This document shows, piece by piece, positions 32,228 to 44,766 of a DNA stretch of 64,000 nt. The notes below the pieces were generated by a model that did not search any database, had not been told where the DNA came from, and worked only from the letters and a program-made list of their open reading frames with translations. Location of the stretch: contig JALGAS010000002.1 in assembly GCA_023078685.1 (NCBI GenBank), positions 6,076,001 through 6,140,000 on the forward strand. The letters run 5' to 3'. A program made the position numbers and the translations under genes. Source of the DNA: Neopestalotiopsis rosae (Eukaryota > Ascomycota > Sordariomycetes > Amphisphaeriales > Sporocadaceae). Every line of letters begins with the position of its first letter. The stretch's first letter is position 1.

Positions 32228-32710
32228 ATGAAGGTTCTTACAATATTCGCATTGAGCGCCTCGGTAGCGTTGGCGGCCCCGTCCAGCCCAGCAAGCCCGG
32301 CTACACCATCCACTCCATCCAGCCCGTCCAGCATATCATCAGGTCACGAAAGAACTATATCAAATATCCATACTACTTCTAGCTGTACCTCGGAAGCCAT
32401 CACCGAGTGCGTCACATCACTAGGGCTGGACGGGGTATCATGCTTTGCCCAAGTCTGCACGACAATGGGCGGCGCCACAACAGAATTACGGCGGCGCCAA
32501 ACCACCAACACCACCAACACCACGACCAGTAGCGACGATGCGGATCTGGACGATGATACCGAGGAGGAGGATGATGATGATGTGGAGGACGACTTTAGGG
32601 TCGCGGCCCACGACGACACACCGGCGTCGTGTACCGAGGACAACCTGCTGGACTGTGCGGTGGCCCAGTGGAGGAATCCAGACATTTGCTTCCAGCAGCT
32701 GTGCCTATAG
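32228..32710 (+). CDS. Small secreted protein with duplicated four-cysteine module
   Basis: A single exon of 160 residues starting in a strong context (AACAAAAAATGA). A signal peptide (MKVLTIFALSASVALA) is followed by a Ser/Pro/Thr-rich stretch at 17-38. The first cysteine module is C53-x7-C61-x10-C72-x4-C77. A linker carries RRRQ (88-91), a Kex2-type site, an Asn/Thr-rich segment and a strongly acidic run (103-122). The second module is C135-x7-C143-x10-C154-x4-C159, ending at the penultimate residue. Both modules share S-C-T at the start and C-F-x-Q-x-C at the end, so they look like an internal duplication. Eight cysteines, secretion and small size fit an effector or other extracellular protein. 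I know no function. Confidence 0.85.
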   Translation: MKVLTIFALSASVALAAPSSPASPATPSTPSSPSSISSGHERTISNIHTTSSCTSEAITECVTSLGLDGVSCFAQVCTTMGGATTELRRRQTTNTTNTTTSSDDADLDDDTEEEDDDDVEDDFRVAAHDDTPASCTEDNLLDCAVAQWRNPDICFQQLCL

Positions 32711-35700
32711 TTCGTTACCCATGTGGCGAAAAAAGGCGATGCTCTCCCTTTTGGAAAAAGGATATGGAAAATTTGGTTCTGGATTTTCCAACAATCAATC
32801 AAAGTTTATCCATGATTGATCTGCGCACTCGGAGTAAATGCTCCTTGTAGGCCAGACAGAACACACGGCCCCTTCCCTTCCCCGGTACACGACGAGAGTC
32901 GACAAGATTTTGGGGGATCATCCGAGCTTATCAATCTGGAGCTTGGCCGTTGCCATTGTACGATTGCGATTTGTTTGATTGATACTGTACTATTAGAAGT
33001 CTAACTCGGCGAGGACCCGATACAGCTCACGATGGAGAATGCTATAAAGGCGCTTTTGGTACTTTCGGGTATAGAATATTATTGAATTTAGCGGGTCTTT
33101 GCTGGTTTCTTTCTGAATCTTCCTGAGAACTCATGTCAAGCGATATGCCGTCCAAAAGACAAGAATTTTTGTTTCGAACACAACGCTTGTTGTCCTAAAT
33201 AGTGACATGTGAAACTATTTGCTCGGCAGTGCCTGATAAATTCTAGCCCGCCCAATAGAAAACTTGGCAACAAGTCCCCATGAGAGGTGCTCGACTGCCG
33301 TGAGAGTCCGTGACCTTGTTCTAACGGGATCGTCCTCGGCGATTTTGGAATTCTTTGCCATCTGCCATCTGCCATCTAATCAGCAGGGGAAAAAAATGAT
33401 CGCCAGCCCCAGAGAAAACCAATCAAGACAAGACCAGACTACTCTGTACGTACCTTATCGTGGAGTTGTATGCCCTCGCAGCCGAGATTGAGATCGTTTA
33501 CAACACTGGCTCCCAGTCAACCCAGTCTGGTGGTGCTCCCCACTTGCCGCTGCCGAGCGAACATTTCTTGCAATTTAATCGAGATGCGATTTTCTGTAAA
33601 TCGGCAAGCAAGGTAGTCAGATAGTATGGAGTTTTTGTGGTCACACTCGGCCGGGAGGGTGGAGCTCTTCTAGAGTCGGAGCTATTCAACAGTGGATAGA
33701 CGACCAGCCTATCGGATTCTTAATCAGCTTTCGATTTTCACTCGCAAGGTGGCCTGCACTTGCACACTAGCCAGTGCTACGTAGCTGGAGTAGGCAGTGG
33801 CAGTAGAATTGTACTATGTAGGATGGCGAAAAAGTTGCTCTTACATACCCCCCAGCTCAGTTGGTCTCTTGGCGTACGCAGCTCTATGGAGCTGTTGCGA
33901 TATTACCTTGTACAACCAGGCGCACTAGGCTGGTGATCATGGGGGAGATCCCCACTCCCGGAGTTGTTGAAGACTACAGTATACTAGTACTCAAGTCTTT
34001 CAGAAGACCCCTGGACAAGGATTTGAGCAATTAACAGTAGAGGCTTTTGTCTGCTCGTCTTTCCTAGTTACCGTTAGCCAGAATTCTTTGATTAGCCACG
34101 TCGTCGTAAGTGTCTGACAAACAGCTCTCTCATGTTCTAGCTGCCAGGCTACCTAGAGTTTGAATTATGCCAAACCCAATACAAAGAGGCTCGCTCCAAT
34201 CGGCTATCATATCTACAAGGACCACATATGATTGTACAGTCGTCTTATGTAAAAGGAATATTTGCAGGTAACGTTGTCCATGAGTCTCCTTCTCCAGGGA
34301 GGGCTTCTAGACCAACGCTTTTGATTATTCACATGTGCTTCCTCCGCAAGGCGACTCACTACGTTCAGCCACATTTCCAGCCCGATAATGTCTATTGAAC
34401 GGGTGTCTTCTTCCCCGAGCAGACTGAGATCTAGTGTGCCTCACTACTCTGCCCACCGTTCTCCCCGTCATTTTCTGACTCGACTTCGAACGGAGCAGCA
34501 GATAGCAGTGATCATGAGGTCTCATGTGAGGGAATTGGCAAATTCGGGGAATTATTCAGGAAATATACAGGGGCCAGACTACTGGTAATAATCAAGCCGC
34601 CCCGGGCATTTAGTCCGGCAAGCCACTCCATTGGTAAGAGATGCCGTTTGGTGAGCCAGCCAGCGAATCCCATAAGGCATGACACATGCGAGACATGCTC
34701 TGGGTCTCGTTTTATTTCGGCGCCCATTTCTCTTTCATTGTTGAAGAGACCCGTAACGCGGTTCATTGACCCAATGAAAAGCTTGTTTGAGGTAAGAAGA
34801 TCAACCCGTTTGTCTAGGCGGCCTAGAGGGACCGGTGCTGGACACTAAGCCCAGCAGGACTCAGCGATCGCTTGCCGCGCGAGTCAGCAGCAGCAAGTCC
34901 CCCTGCCGGCCAGCTCAGGAGGCATTTACGTTTTTCAATGTTTTGTTCAAGCTTTGCCAGTCATTGTATAATTCTCAAATTGTGATGGAATTGGCTTATT
35001 GTTGACAAGACTTGTAGTGCCTATTGTGACTGACATAGTTTCTATAATACACGAGCAACGTCCGAGCACATGCCGCTTTTGGTTAATAGTGCATTATAAC
35101 AAATAGCAAGATCTGCAACGAACATGAAGCCGCCGTAGTACTTTTGCCTGCCGATTGTACAAGGTATGTATGCACATTTTAATGCGCGCCCTGGTCCAGG
35201 AACCAAAGGCAAGTGTCATTCAAATCAGTCTGCTTTGGGCAATAGGTCAACATGTTCCTGAACCATTAGCTAATGCATTTCATAAGCGGTGGCGCCCGGA
35301 AACTGCTTCCCCCTCGTCCGAAACGCACAGAACATCGGGGGAATTTTGCCTTTTAGCACCCAGCCATCAGCCATTTTCTTCAGCCCAGTTTGTCTCCGGT
35401 TCCTGGTCTTCCTTTCCCCTGGTTTGCCACTAAAGAGACCACTAAAATCATTCCTAGTCGGATCTGGATATTGCGGATCCCACCTCGCCCACTACCTGTG
35501 CTTGAAAGCTGAAGTCCAGTCCGCCAAGATTGGATCTGCCTGTCTCCGGTCTTCTGCCCTATATGTGACATAAGCGCCATTTCAGAACGCCGTGGAACTT
35601 GGATCTAGGGCAGCCCTCAAAGGCGAACATGGTGGGGACCCTGTTTTGAACATGGAGGGATGGTTTGGACCATCAAGGGGGACCAGTCCTGGTCTTGAGG

Positions 35701-36003
35701 ATCTAGTTTTGCAGAAAGAGAGAGAGAAAAGGGTATTAGTATCTGGAAGGGAGCCCTGCCCGATAGAGTTTCGACGGGTTTTCGACTGATGCCCTCTTCT
35801 CGCTCCCGAATACCGAGAGATTTGTTCTTGAATATATTTGGGTTTCAATCCATCAACAAGCCACTCAGCACTCCTCCTCGGTAGTTGTGGTTGATCCTTT
35901 CTTTCCCATGCGGAAAGGCAAAGGCAGGTTGTGACAGACAAGCCACTACTACCGCCACCACCATTGACTACTACCACTCGCTCATCTACCCGCCTCGGTA
36001 GCC
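32711..36003. other. Intergenic, 3.3 kb, no gene recognised
   Basis: Short frames only. The right end (about 35850-36003) is the leader of the rhodopsin-domain gene with ACTACTACC/CCACCACC repeats. An AGCTCAGTTGGT stretch near 33853 was tested as a tRNA start and rejected. Confidence 0.6.
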
Positions 36004-37702
36004 ATGGCTGAAGGCCAGACGCCTTTCCAAGTGGAAGGCTGGGTAGAGTGGAGTCTCGGCGTCGCCATCATACTGCTTCGACTCTACGCTCGATGGAAGG
36101 CAGTTGGATTCAAAGGCTGGAAGGGGGATGACTATTTTTCTGTGATAGCCCTGTTACTTTGGACTGTAAGTCATGGTCCTCCAATGACACTTGCTAGAGT
36201 GTTTCTAGGGTTTCTATTGCATTCACGGAACAGCCAAGTTATAGATGACGATGGATACTGACACTTGGTTTCTTAGATGGATATCACAGTCGTCACATTA
36301 GTCGGTAAGCAAGCCTCCAATCGAGCGGTCCAGAGCTATGTTGCCAAATCACCATACCGGATCAAAACTGACACGGGGTTTCTCAGGAAAATACGAGACG
36401 AATATCGGAGTAACGACGGAAATGGTCGAACAAATGAGCCCTGAAGAGATACACCGCCGAGAGCTAGGTTCGAAATGGTTATTCACTGGCTGGAATACCT
36501 ATGTAGCTCTGATCTGGACTCTCAAGGGCTGCATGTTGTTTTTCTTCAACCGCGTCACGTATGTGATCATTTGACTTCAGTTGGCTGACTAAAATAGAAA
36601 AACGACTTGTGCTGATATGGAAATAGTCTCGGCCTGAGTCAACAAAAAATCGTCAAGTGGACGGGTATAGCTTGTGTGGTGACATACCTCATCATGTTCA
36701 TCATTATTTTCACCCAATGCACCCCGGTATCAGACAATTGGAGGGTTGCTCCCATCCCAGGGTGTGAGTTGTTACCGCTGGCGCATTCTTCAGAAAATGG
36801 CTGACCGTATCGTTTCAGACAATTGCTCTGCCAAGCCAGCAAACTATATCTCCGTTGCCGTTCTCAATGTGGCGTAAGTCTATCTGAGCTAGCCGACTCT
36901 ACCTACCATATCTACTATACACCACGAGAATGCTAACATGTTTGATACAATCTAGCACGGACATTGTGATTGTTGCCATTCCAATTCCTCTTCTCTTTGC
37001 GGTCAAGCTCACAGTGGCGCGCAAACTCGCCATTGGAGCTCTGCTGTGTTCCGGAGTCTTTGTCATGATTGCGACACTGCTGAGATGCGTGCTATCGCTA
37101 CAAAACGTCGAGCTCATTAATCTCTGTACTATCTGGGCCATTCGGGAAACTGTATGTGATTCGGGCGGACCCCCGACTCTCCCTATAGTCTTGCCGCATA
37201 ATATCGACATAGATGACTTTGGAATTCGCTACTAACATGTCTGGGTCTCTTTTAGTTTGTCGCAATCATCGCCGTCAATGCCGCGCCCATCAAGCCACTC
37301 TTCTCCAGTGCCCAATGGCTCAAGTCGTCGTCAAAGGGCGGCACCGACAGCCACACGCCATACAACAAGCGCAGCAACGGGTATGCGCTTTCGGGCAAGA
37401 GCAAGAGCAAGGGGTCACAGCTGCGCAGCGTGCTGCCGTTCCACAACCCGCACCCGGCCGGGACGCAAATCCTGAACTCGAGCGAGGAGGAGATCGTACG
37501 GGGAGCCGCGGCGGGCGGCGGCACCACCACCACCAAGTCGCAGGTCAGCCAGACGTCGACCATGATGGACAGTGTGGATCGGGACCACCATGACCAGAAT
37601 GCGCAGCGGATCAACGACGGCGGAATTGTGGTCACGACGACGTACCAGGTCCGAGACGATGGCAGCAATATCGTGGCGCAAGACACCGAGGGCAAGTGGT
37701 GA
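36004..37702 (+). CDS. Second rhodopsin-domain (Pth11-like) 7TM membrane protein
   Basis: Seven exons join in frame to 398 residues: 36004-36165, 36277-36304, 36387-36558, 36627-36763, 36819-36873, 36956-37151, 37256-37702. Family hallmarks are GWVEWSLGVAIILLRLYARW in helix 1, FKGWKGDDYFSV before helix 2, KGCMLFFFNRVTLGL, FTQCTPVSDNWR with the loop cysteine pair completed by NCSAKPANY, and the helix ATDIVIVAIPIPLLFAVKL with the family's D(I/V)....P.P pattern. The cytoplasmic tail of about 145 residues is Ser/Gly/Thr-rich. It shares fold and motifs with the gene at 1055 but differs in intron positions and tail, so it is not a recent copy. As for the family, a surface-sensing role is inferred, not shown. 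Confidence 0.88.
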
Positions 37703-39232
37703 TCTTTGCCTCTTTCTTTCTTTTGCGACCAAGCGAACTTCTCTTTTTTTTCATTCGATCTCACGAGCAACATGTTTTTCTTTTATTTGTATTACCATAT
37801 ATCAGAGGGGAGTGCCGGAGCTTTCCCCCATTTGCCTTGGTTTATCCGGTTCTCGAATACCCTAGGTTTCATACCTCTTCATCAAAGCTTATCATGAGCG
37901 GCCATGAACGGCAATATGAAAAACTTCAATATTATTATGATCCACCAGTAATGGTAACCGAGGCTCGCAACAGTGTGGCTGTACAAGAAGTTTTGCGCTG
38001 GGTATTGACATTCCTCAAATTTGCACAATACGAGATATCAGACAGCGAATCGCGCCGAATACGTACTCGGTAAGTCTAAGCTCTTAGTCGCAAGCTATCG
38101 CGAACTTCGCTTCAGGGTCCTTGCCGAGAGAAGTTTTATTTGATATAAACCTTATCATGGTTCAAAGAATGAATTTCATATTGTTCGGGATGAAGAGAAT
38201 CGTCGCGTCTCGTAAGAACCCATGGCCAAAGTCGAGGATTCCTTCGCATAATGTTTGAATTGAATGCTCGTATTTGACCTCTTGTCGCACAGGCCAACAC
38301 TGATGACGGATACGCACCAAGGTTCAGGCCTGAGGCTTACATGATCCCCTCGTGGCACCTGTCAAGCCTGTGTCAGTCTACCTTTAAAAGTGGTAAATCC
38401 GATCGCAGCATTGAGACATTCGATCGTAGTGGCGGAAGCTTGGTCAACGAGTGAGTGATATATGACATCCATATGCAGCTGATCATATGCAATTCATCCA
38501 AGATTTCCGAGCTCTATTGGACCAAATGTTTCAATACTGCGCCGTGCCAAGCTTCCTTCTGCGGTCCCTTGCACTGCTGGCTCGCAAAAGCTCGTCGTAA
38601 AAAAAAAGAACTAGCTAATAATCTCCAGAGGGGTAATCCCCTCGCATACCACATGGCAGACCTACTGGACGGTAGGTATCCATGGTGGCTGAGCACAAAT
38701 GGCAGTGCCAAAAGATCCCACGCTTGAGGGTCTCCACCAACCAAACGCAGCAGAACCCGAGGCGAGCGCCCCTGTAACCTTTCTTTTCGGGGGGTAAGAT
38801 CGCTGGGGCAAATCATGGGAATTAGGCCGGCCGATATTCATCTCTTAAAACGACCAGTACCAAGCCCATACAAGCTTATTACTCTTGCATCCGATAGGAC
38901 AAGGCTCGAATATGGCTTGTATGGGTGATTTAAGCTTAACCTTACTCATTCCCACTCTTCGCATCTCCGTTGGCGAGATTGAAATTCCCTTATGATCATT
39001 TTGTTTCACATCTTCTCTCGCTCCATCATATTCCCTAGAACCCACTAAAACAAACAGCCACTGTTGATCATACTACCTTGCAACGGATCGGCTTTACTTG
39101 ATTATTACACGATTCTGTCTGCTTTCTGCCTCTTGAGTCAAGGCACCAACCTCTTACCCCAAGACATAGTCCGGGGACTTGTGTCCTGTGCCATATGCAG
39201 CAGTACCAAACAAACCAATTGAAGCCATCACC
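37703..39232. other. Intergenic with a weak small-gene candidate
   Basis: Apart from the possible two-exon small frame at 37894-38143 nothing is recognised. The right end is the leader of the cysteine-rich gene. Confidence 0.55.
37894..38143 (+). CDS. Possible two-exon small protein (weak)
   Basis: ATG 37894 opens a 58-codon frame that ends at a good donor (GTAAGT at 38070). Joining to an acceptor at 38115 gives 67 residues with a clean stop at 38143. The peptide starts MSGHERQYEKLQYYYDPP and is polar and helical, with no recognised family. The splice sites are plausible, but chance cannot be excluded. Confidence 0.2.
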
Positions 39233-39589
39233 ATGTCGGTAAGCATTCCAAACAAAGAGTCCTGGTGTTTGTATCACCTTTTCTCTCCTGGACTTTAGCC
39301 TAACACCATCTCGCAGCAAGCATACACATCACCAGAGCCCATGAGCGATCTGGCCGACACGGCCGTGGGCGGCAGCGGCCCCGCCGCCAACGACGAGAGC
39401 CCGTACAAGCAGGCGGCCTGGGGCGAGGCGTGCACCTGGTGCTTCATCTTCACCGACTGGAACGCCTTTTGCTCGGCCTGCGGGGACCTGTGCTCGTGCG
39501 AGTGCTGCGACTGCGACTGCGGCGACTGCTGTTCGGCCTGCGACTGCGGCACCTGTTGCGATGCCGCCGGAGGTCTTTGCTCTTGTTGA
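39233..39589 (+). CDS. Cysteine-rich metallothionein-like small protein
   Basis: Exon 1 is just ATG TCG (39233-39238). After an intron of 78 bases, exon 2 (39317-39589) gives a total of 92 residues. The first 40 residues are polar and the last 52 contain 18 cysteines in CC, CxC and CxxC groups (C41, C44, C54 ... C90, C92), starting ACTWCFIFTDWNAFC. No signal peptide is present, so the protein should be cytosolic. The pattern fits metal binding as in metallothioneins, although the aromatic WCFIFTDW segment is untypical, since classical metallothioneins avoid aromatics. It may be a conserved fungal Cys-rich family of other function. The tiny first exon is supported by good splice sites and the ATCACCATGTC context, but an ATG at 39341 is possible. 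Confidence 0.7.
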
Positions 39590-41497
39590 TATTTTCTTTT
39601 GGCCCAAATGAAGAAGAATAACAAACAAGCATCAACGACACTTCCACCCCTGTCAGCATCACCCCGGACAACTTGTTTTTTCTCCGTGATGTCAGCGGCT
39701 TGGGCTGACGCCAACCCACCCCATTCAGAGTTGCCAGGTGTGCCTGCATTCGGATTAAAGAAATGACGGCAAAACCCCCCACGACTTTTTTACGATAACG
39801 TTATTATACCCATATGTGCTTTGGAATCGGAGCAATTATACAAACAAAACCTACACGAGCCCATTTCACAGAACTTGAAACATGCGCAATGCGACGAGTC
39901 GTCGCCTCGGTCTGTGTGCGCGATAGACCCCCCGGAGTTGGAGTTGGGGAGACTGGCGATTCCGCGCATAAGCCAGCAGACAAGACGTACCCAGAAGCAT
40001 CCTGCGGCACACGTCGTCGACAATGGCGAAAAAAAGACGGGAATGGATTTAAGTATTACTGATCGGCTAATTCTTCGAGACGAGACGAAAAGGTCGCGGC
40101 AAGCGATGAATGGTCATTGGGAACTTGGAGCCGGATAAATCACGCTGAAAGCCATGGTTTGCCAGCGGTCCCAGAGAAGCTTTTCCGGAGCAATATGTCC
40201 AAATCATTATGCCGCGAGAAAGGGGTGTTTACTATCACGGGCCGTGCTCTCTTGTATATACTACAGCACATGTATAAATGCGATGGAAATCTCAAGATCG
40301 GATATTATGTTGAGAATACATGCAGCTAGAAACAAATGATAACATCAGTAACGGCATTGAAATGAGTGCTGCCTATCACGAGTCCGAAGCAAGAAGTCTT
40401 GGTTATTATTGAAACCATTCATGTTCAAACACCAGTGGATTAGATATGGTGATCCTAATCCCGAAAACACGGACCTTTGAAACGGAAATGGTGGGGAAGA
40501 GCTCGGGACTGTTTTCCTTATGGAAGTTGCCGAAATTGCTTGAACCTCTCACTCACTGCTGAAAAGTATTTCCTTTAAACCAAGGGAAAGCCGTCAGAGC
40601 AGTCTTGCGTGTGCCTTGGTGATCTTACGTATCATACCAAGCTTGCGTTACATACAAGGGCTCTGGCAGATACACACGTAGAAGAATGAAGTGTGTTGAG
40701 TGATTAGAAGTATGCTGTGTGGAGCGTATCCGCAAGTGGAATCGTGGTACTTGATATTATCTTCAAAGCCATTTTTCGCAAGAAGGAGCGAAAACCAATA
40801 TGCCCCATGATGCCCCTGCTGATATCAAGCATGAAATTGGCACCTGGAAATAACATCTCAAAGCTCCCCACGACCGGAGAAAGGAGATAGGGTGTTGACA
40901 ATCTAATGTGCGGCTGCTGAGAGCCACATATTCACTTTGTTTTCACAGCCTATTGCCAGTGATCTGTTACTTCAAGGCGGGCATTTCGCTTTCAGGGGTC
41001 GAGGGGCAAGTGGACAAATTCGAGGTGAAGCACTGACCTGAAGGATTGCGGGGTTATATTATTATACTGCTCGTCATCGAATCCTTCTGGTGGCTGGGTT
41101 TTCACATTGGATCCTCTTAAATGCCGTGCTGTAGATTTATAGAAATTCGTCATCCGAAATGAAACATGTACAAAGCACATACCTAGTCAGTAGTGTACCT
41201 TGCACGATCATAAGCCCCCAAGAGAAGCCGATTCCTAGGCAGAAGATAGAAAGAGTCACGCAAGGAAGAGTCACGCAAAGTGAAGACTGATGATAATTTG
41301 ATCTAAAACGTTTCATTCGTCTACGGATTTATATTATCCGGCCTGTATCGTCATGAACGGCATCAATGTAGAATACATGTGTGGGTATGAGGCATTAGAG
41401 GGTGTGAAATATGCTGAACCAAGCAAGAGGAAACAATGAACCCCGACCAAAACTCCGTCGAACTTTTCAATTCCGAAATCCTTAGTCAAAGAGGCAT
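39590..41497. other. Convergent spacer, 1.9 kb, no gene recognised
   Basis: Between the Cys-rich gene and the 3' end of Hsp90. Short frames only. It should contain both 3' UTRs. Confidence 0.6.
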
Positions 41498-43670
41498 TTA
41501 GTCAACCTCCTCCATGGTACTGTCACCAGCAACGGCGGCAGCATCATCAGCAGTAGCAGGAGCCTCAGCGGCCTCCTCAGTAACCTCCTCGTCAAGGTTG
41601 AGACCCAGGGAGACGAGCTTGTGGATGCGCTCGGCGAAGCCGGCAGGCTCATCAATGGTGAAGCCAGAGACCAGCAGGGAGGTCTCGAAGAGGAGCTGGA
41701 CGATGGACTTGACAGTGCGGTCGTTCTCGCCATCGGCGGCAACCTTCTTCTTGAGCTCCTTGATGATGGGGGACTTGGGAGAGATCTCGAAAGTCTTCTT
41801 GGAGCTCATGTACGAGGACATGGAGGTGTCACGGAGGGCCTGAGCCTTCATGATACGCTCCATGTTGGCGGACCAACCGAACTGGCCAGTACGGATGGCG
41901 CAAGGAGAGCCGACAAGCTTGTGGCTGACGACAACCTTCTCGACCTTGTCGCCGAGAACGTTCTTGAGGGCCTTGGCAAGGTCCTCGTACTCCTTCTCCT
42001 CGGCCTCACGGGCGGCCTTCTCCTCCTCAGTCTCCTCGAGCTCGAAGTCCTTGGTGATGTCAACCAGCTTCTTGCCCTCGAACTCCTTGAGCTGAGTCAT
42101 GGCGTACTCGTCAATGGGGTCGACGAGGAAGAGAACCTCGAAGTTCTTCTCCTTGAGGGCGTCAAGGAAGGGAGACTTCTGGACGGCCTTGAGGGACTCG
42201 CCAGTGATGTAGTAGACGTTCTTCTGGTGCTCGGGCATGCGAGTGACGTAGTCCGAGAGGGAGGTCAGCTCATCACCAGACTTGGTGGAGTTGTAGCGGA
42301 GGAGCTTGGCCAGAATCTGGCGGTTCTGGGAGTCCTCGTGGATACCGAGCTTCAGGTTCTTGGAGAAGGCGCTGTAGAACTTGTCGAACTGCTCCTTGTC
42401 CTCAGCAATCTCGTTGAAGAGCTCAAGGGCCTTCTTGACAATGTTCTTCTTGATGACCTTCATGATCTTGTTCTGCTGGAGAGTTTCACGAGACAGGTTG
42501 AGGGGAAGATCCTCAGAGTCGACAACACCCTTGACGAAGCTGAGCCACTCGGGGATCAGGTCAGTAGCGTCATCAGTGATGAAGACACGGCGGACGTAGA
42601 GCTTGATGTTGTTCTTGGTCTTCTTGGTCTCGAACAGGTCGAAAGGAGCGCGCTTGGGAACGAAGAGGATAGCACGGAACTCGAGCTGACCCTCAACGGA
42701 GAAGTGCTTGACACCAAGGTGGTCCTCCCAGTCATTGGAGAGAGACTTGTAGAAGGAGGCGTACTCCTCCTGGGTGATGTCCTGGGGGTTGCGGGTCCAG
42801 ATGGGCTTCTGCTTGTTGAGCTCCTCCTCCTCGATGGAGGTCTCCTTGACCTTCTTGGTCTTCTTCTTCTTTTCCTTCTCCTCATCCTCATCATCGACCT
42901 CCTCGATCTTGGGCTTCTTGTCATCATCAACCTCCTCAACCTCCTCGGCATCCTCATCAGGAACCTCCTTCTCGGTCTCCTTGGTGACGTGGAGGTAGAT
43001 GGGGTAGGAAATGAACTCGGAGTGCTTCTTGATAACCTCCTTGATCTTGGCCTCGTTGAGGTACTCGCTCTGCTCGTCCTTGAGGTGGAGGATCATCTTG
43101 GAACCACGGCCAAGCTGCTCGCCCTCAGTGTCGGTCTTGATGGTGAAAGTACCACCGGCAGACGATTGCCAGATGTACTGCTCGTCATCATTGTGCTTGG
43201 AGACGACGGTAACCTGGTCGGCAACCAGGTATGCAGAGTAGAAACCGACACCGAACTGACCGATCATGGAGATATCGGCGCCAGCAGTCAGAGCCTCCAT
43301 GAACTGCTTGGTTCCGGAACGAGCGATCGTACCGAGGTTGTTGACAAGGTCCTGCACAAGTTGGGTCAGCAATTGTCTCGTGTCGGCAAGATTGACGGTA
43401 GCAGTAACTTACAGCCTTGGTCATACCAATACCGGTATCCCGGATGGTCAGGGTCTTGTTCTCCTTGTCGGGAATGATGTCGATGCGAAGGTCCTTGCCC
43501 GAGTCGAGCTTGGACGGGTCGGAGAGAGCCTCATAGCGGATCTTGTCGAGGGCATCCGAGGCGTTGGACACCAGTTCTCTCAGGAAGATCTCCTTGTTCG
43601 AGTAGACAGTGTTGATAATCAGCGAGAGAAGCTGAGAAATCTCAGCCTGGAACTCGAAAGTCTCAGACAT
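41498..43670 (-). CDS. hsp90: Heat shock protein Hsp90 (cytosolic chaperone)
   Basis: Exons 43670-43413 and 43351-41498 join in frame to 703 residues, the normal length for fungal Hsp90. It is the ATP-driven chaperone that matures kinases, receptors and other clients in the cytosol. The N-terminal ATPase domain shows [37 protein letters not shown] and [16 protein letters not shown] charged linker rich in E, D and K lies at about 215-265. The middle domain follows with the catalytic-loop region [14 protein letters not shown], and the C-terminus ends MEEVD, the docking site for TPR co-chaperones. Codon use is strongly biased to C-ending codons, as expected for high expression, which also creates a 618-codon antisense frame that is not a gene. 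Heat-shock-type sites and a probable 5' UTR intron lie upstream. Confidence 0.98.
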
Positions 43671-43697
43671 GGTGAGATGTGTGAAAGGAAACGACTT

Positions 43698-44275
43698 CTG
43701 CAAAGTCAAAGATATTAGCGATTATGTTGCACGTAGAGGCTTGTCTTTGATGGTAGGTGGAAAGTATGATTGATCAAGGGAGGAGTTGGGTTGATGTAAA
43801 ATAGCTGGAGAGAAGTTTTCCATTGGTTGCTGGTGGAAACCAATGGAAGCTGCTCAGCCTGGCGGGAAGTTTTTGGAAGGTTCCAGAGCAAAGAGCCGCA
43901 AATCAAGCAACAATCAAATTCTTGAACGCAAAAGCAGCAGTAACTGCACGCAATCGCGCAATCCGTTGATTGTGCTGTTCAGCAGCTCCAGAACCGCCCA
44001 GAGACGACCCAGAGAATGCCTTTGGTGCACCAAAGCTGGCCATGCGATTGGGGCATGGATGCAATTATGATTACAAGCGACTGGGAATCAGGGCACGAAA
44101 CTAGCACTTCTGGACTCGAGGCAAGGACTCTTGATTGCAGCTCACAGAAGAGAGGCTTTTCTCAAGTCAAGTGCTCTCGAGAACAGTCAAACAGCTAGGC
44201 AAGGCTGACGGTGGGTTCGGTAGGATGGGAATGAGGGGAGCATGGGCTTGTCACTGAGCGCTTGTAGTCACTTAC
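43698..44275 (-). other. Probable 5' UTR intron of hsp90
   Basis: On the minus strand a strong donor (CTAG/GTAAGTG, GT at 44275-44274) follows a typical fungal leader (TCTTCAACAAAACCC). A good acceptor (TTTGCAG) lies at 43698, 27 bases before the ATG. The 578-base segment between contains many stops and short frames. Leader introns are known in highly expressed fungal genes. RNA evidence would settle it. Confidence 0.5.
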
Positions 44276-44766
44276 CTAGAGGGTTTTGTTGAAGACGAAT
44301 GGGGGGTATCAAGAGATTGTCTGCAACAACAAAAACAGCAGATGCAGTTCTTGGAAAGAGAATAGTAGTGGGAGGAATGAGAATATGAAGTGGAAAGCGG
44401 AGGAAGTTGAGGAAAAGTTCACAAATTCCGTGCTTCTTGTAGGCGCGCTCGTTTGCGGATGGGCAAGCACCTGGAGGATTCCAATTAGGCCACCCCGGTT
44501 CTGTACTAATTCCAAGCCCCAGAGAGAATTCGATGCGATTCCATCAGGCAGTTGCAGCTCGGTGGCACTGACGCTAAGCTGTAAGTGGTTACGTCTAGTC
44601 TGTCCGCGCTTAGTGATTGGTCAGATATTGGTGGCGGGACCCCCAGCGGCTTCGCTCGCCCGGCAACAGCAATCGTCCAGGCAGAGCCAACACTGGCCCA
44701 GGTCCCTGCAGCCTCTGAGGAATGCGCACCAGTGATTGGCCAGAAGAGTAAAGACCCTTCCATGAG

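Noticed and set aside
31541..32231. Overlapping 160-193 codon frames on both strands before the small secreted protein
   Set aside because: They oppose each other, lack motifs and occupy the promoter/leader of the gene at 32228.
33853..33864. AGCTCAGTTGGT, resembling a tRNA A box
   Set aside because: No GGTTCGA-type B box at the right distance and no cloverleaf could be drawn.
41621..43477. 618-codon plus-strand reading frame opposite Hsp90
   Set aside because: It is a Leu/Glu-rich shadow of the strongly codon-biased Hsp90 gene, with no domain of its own.
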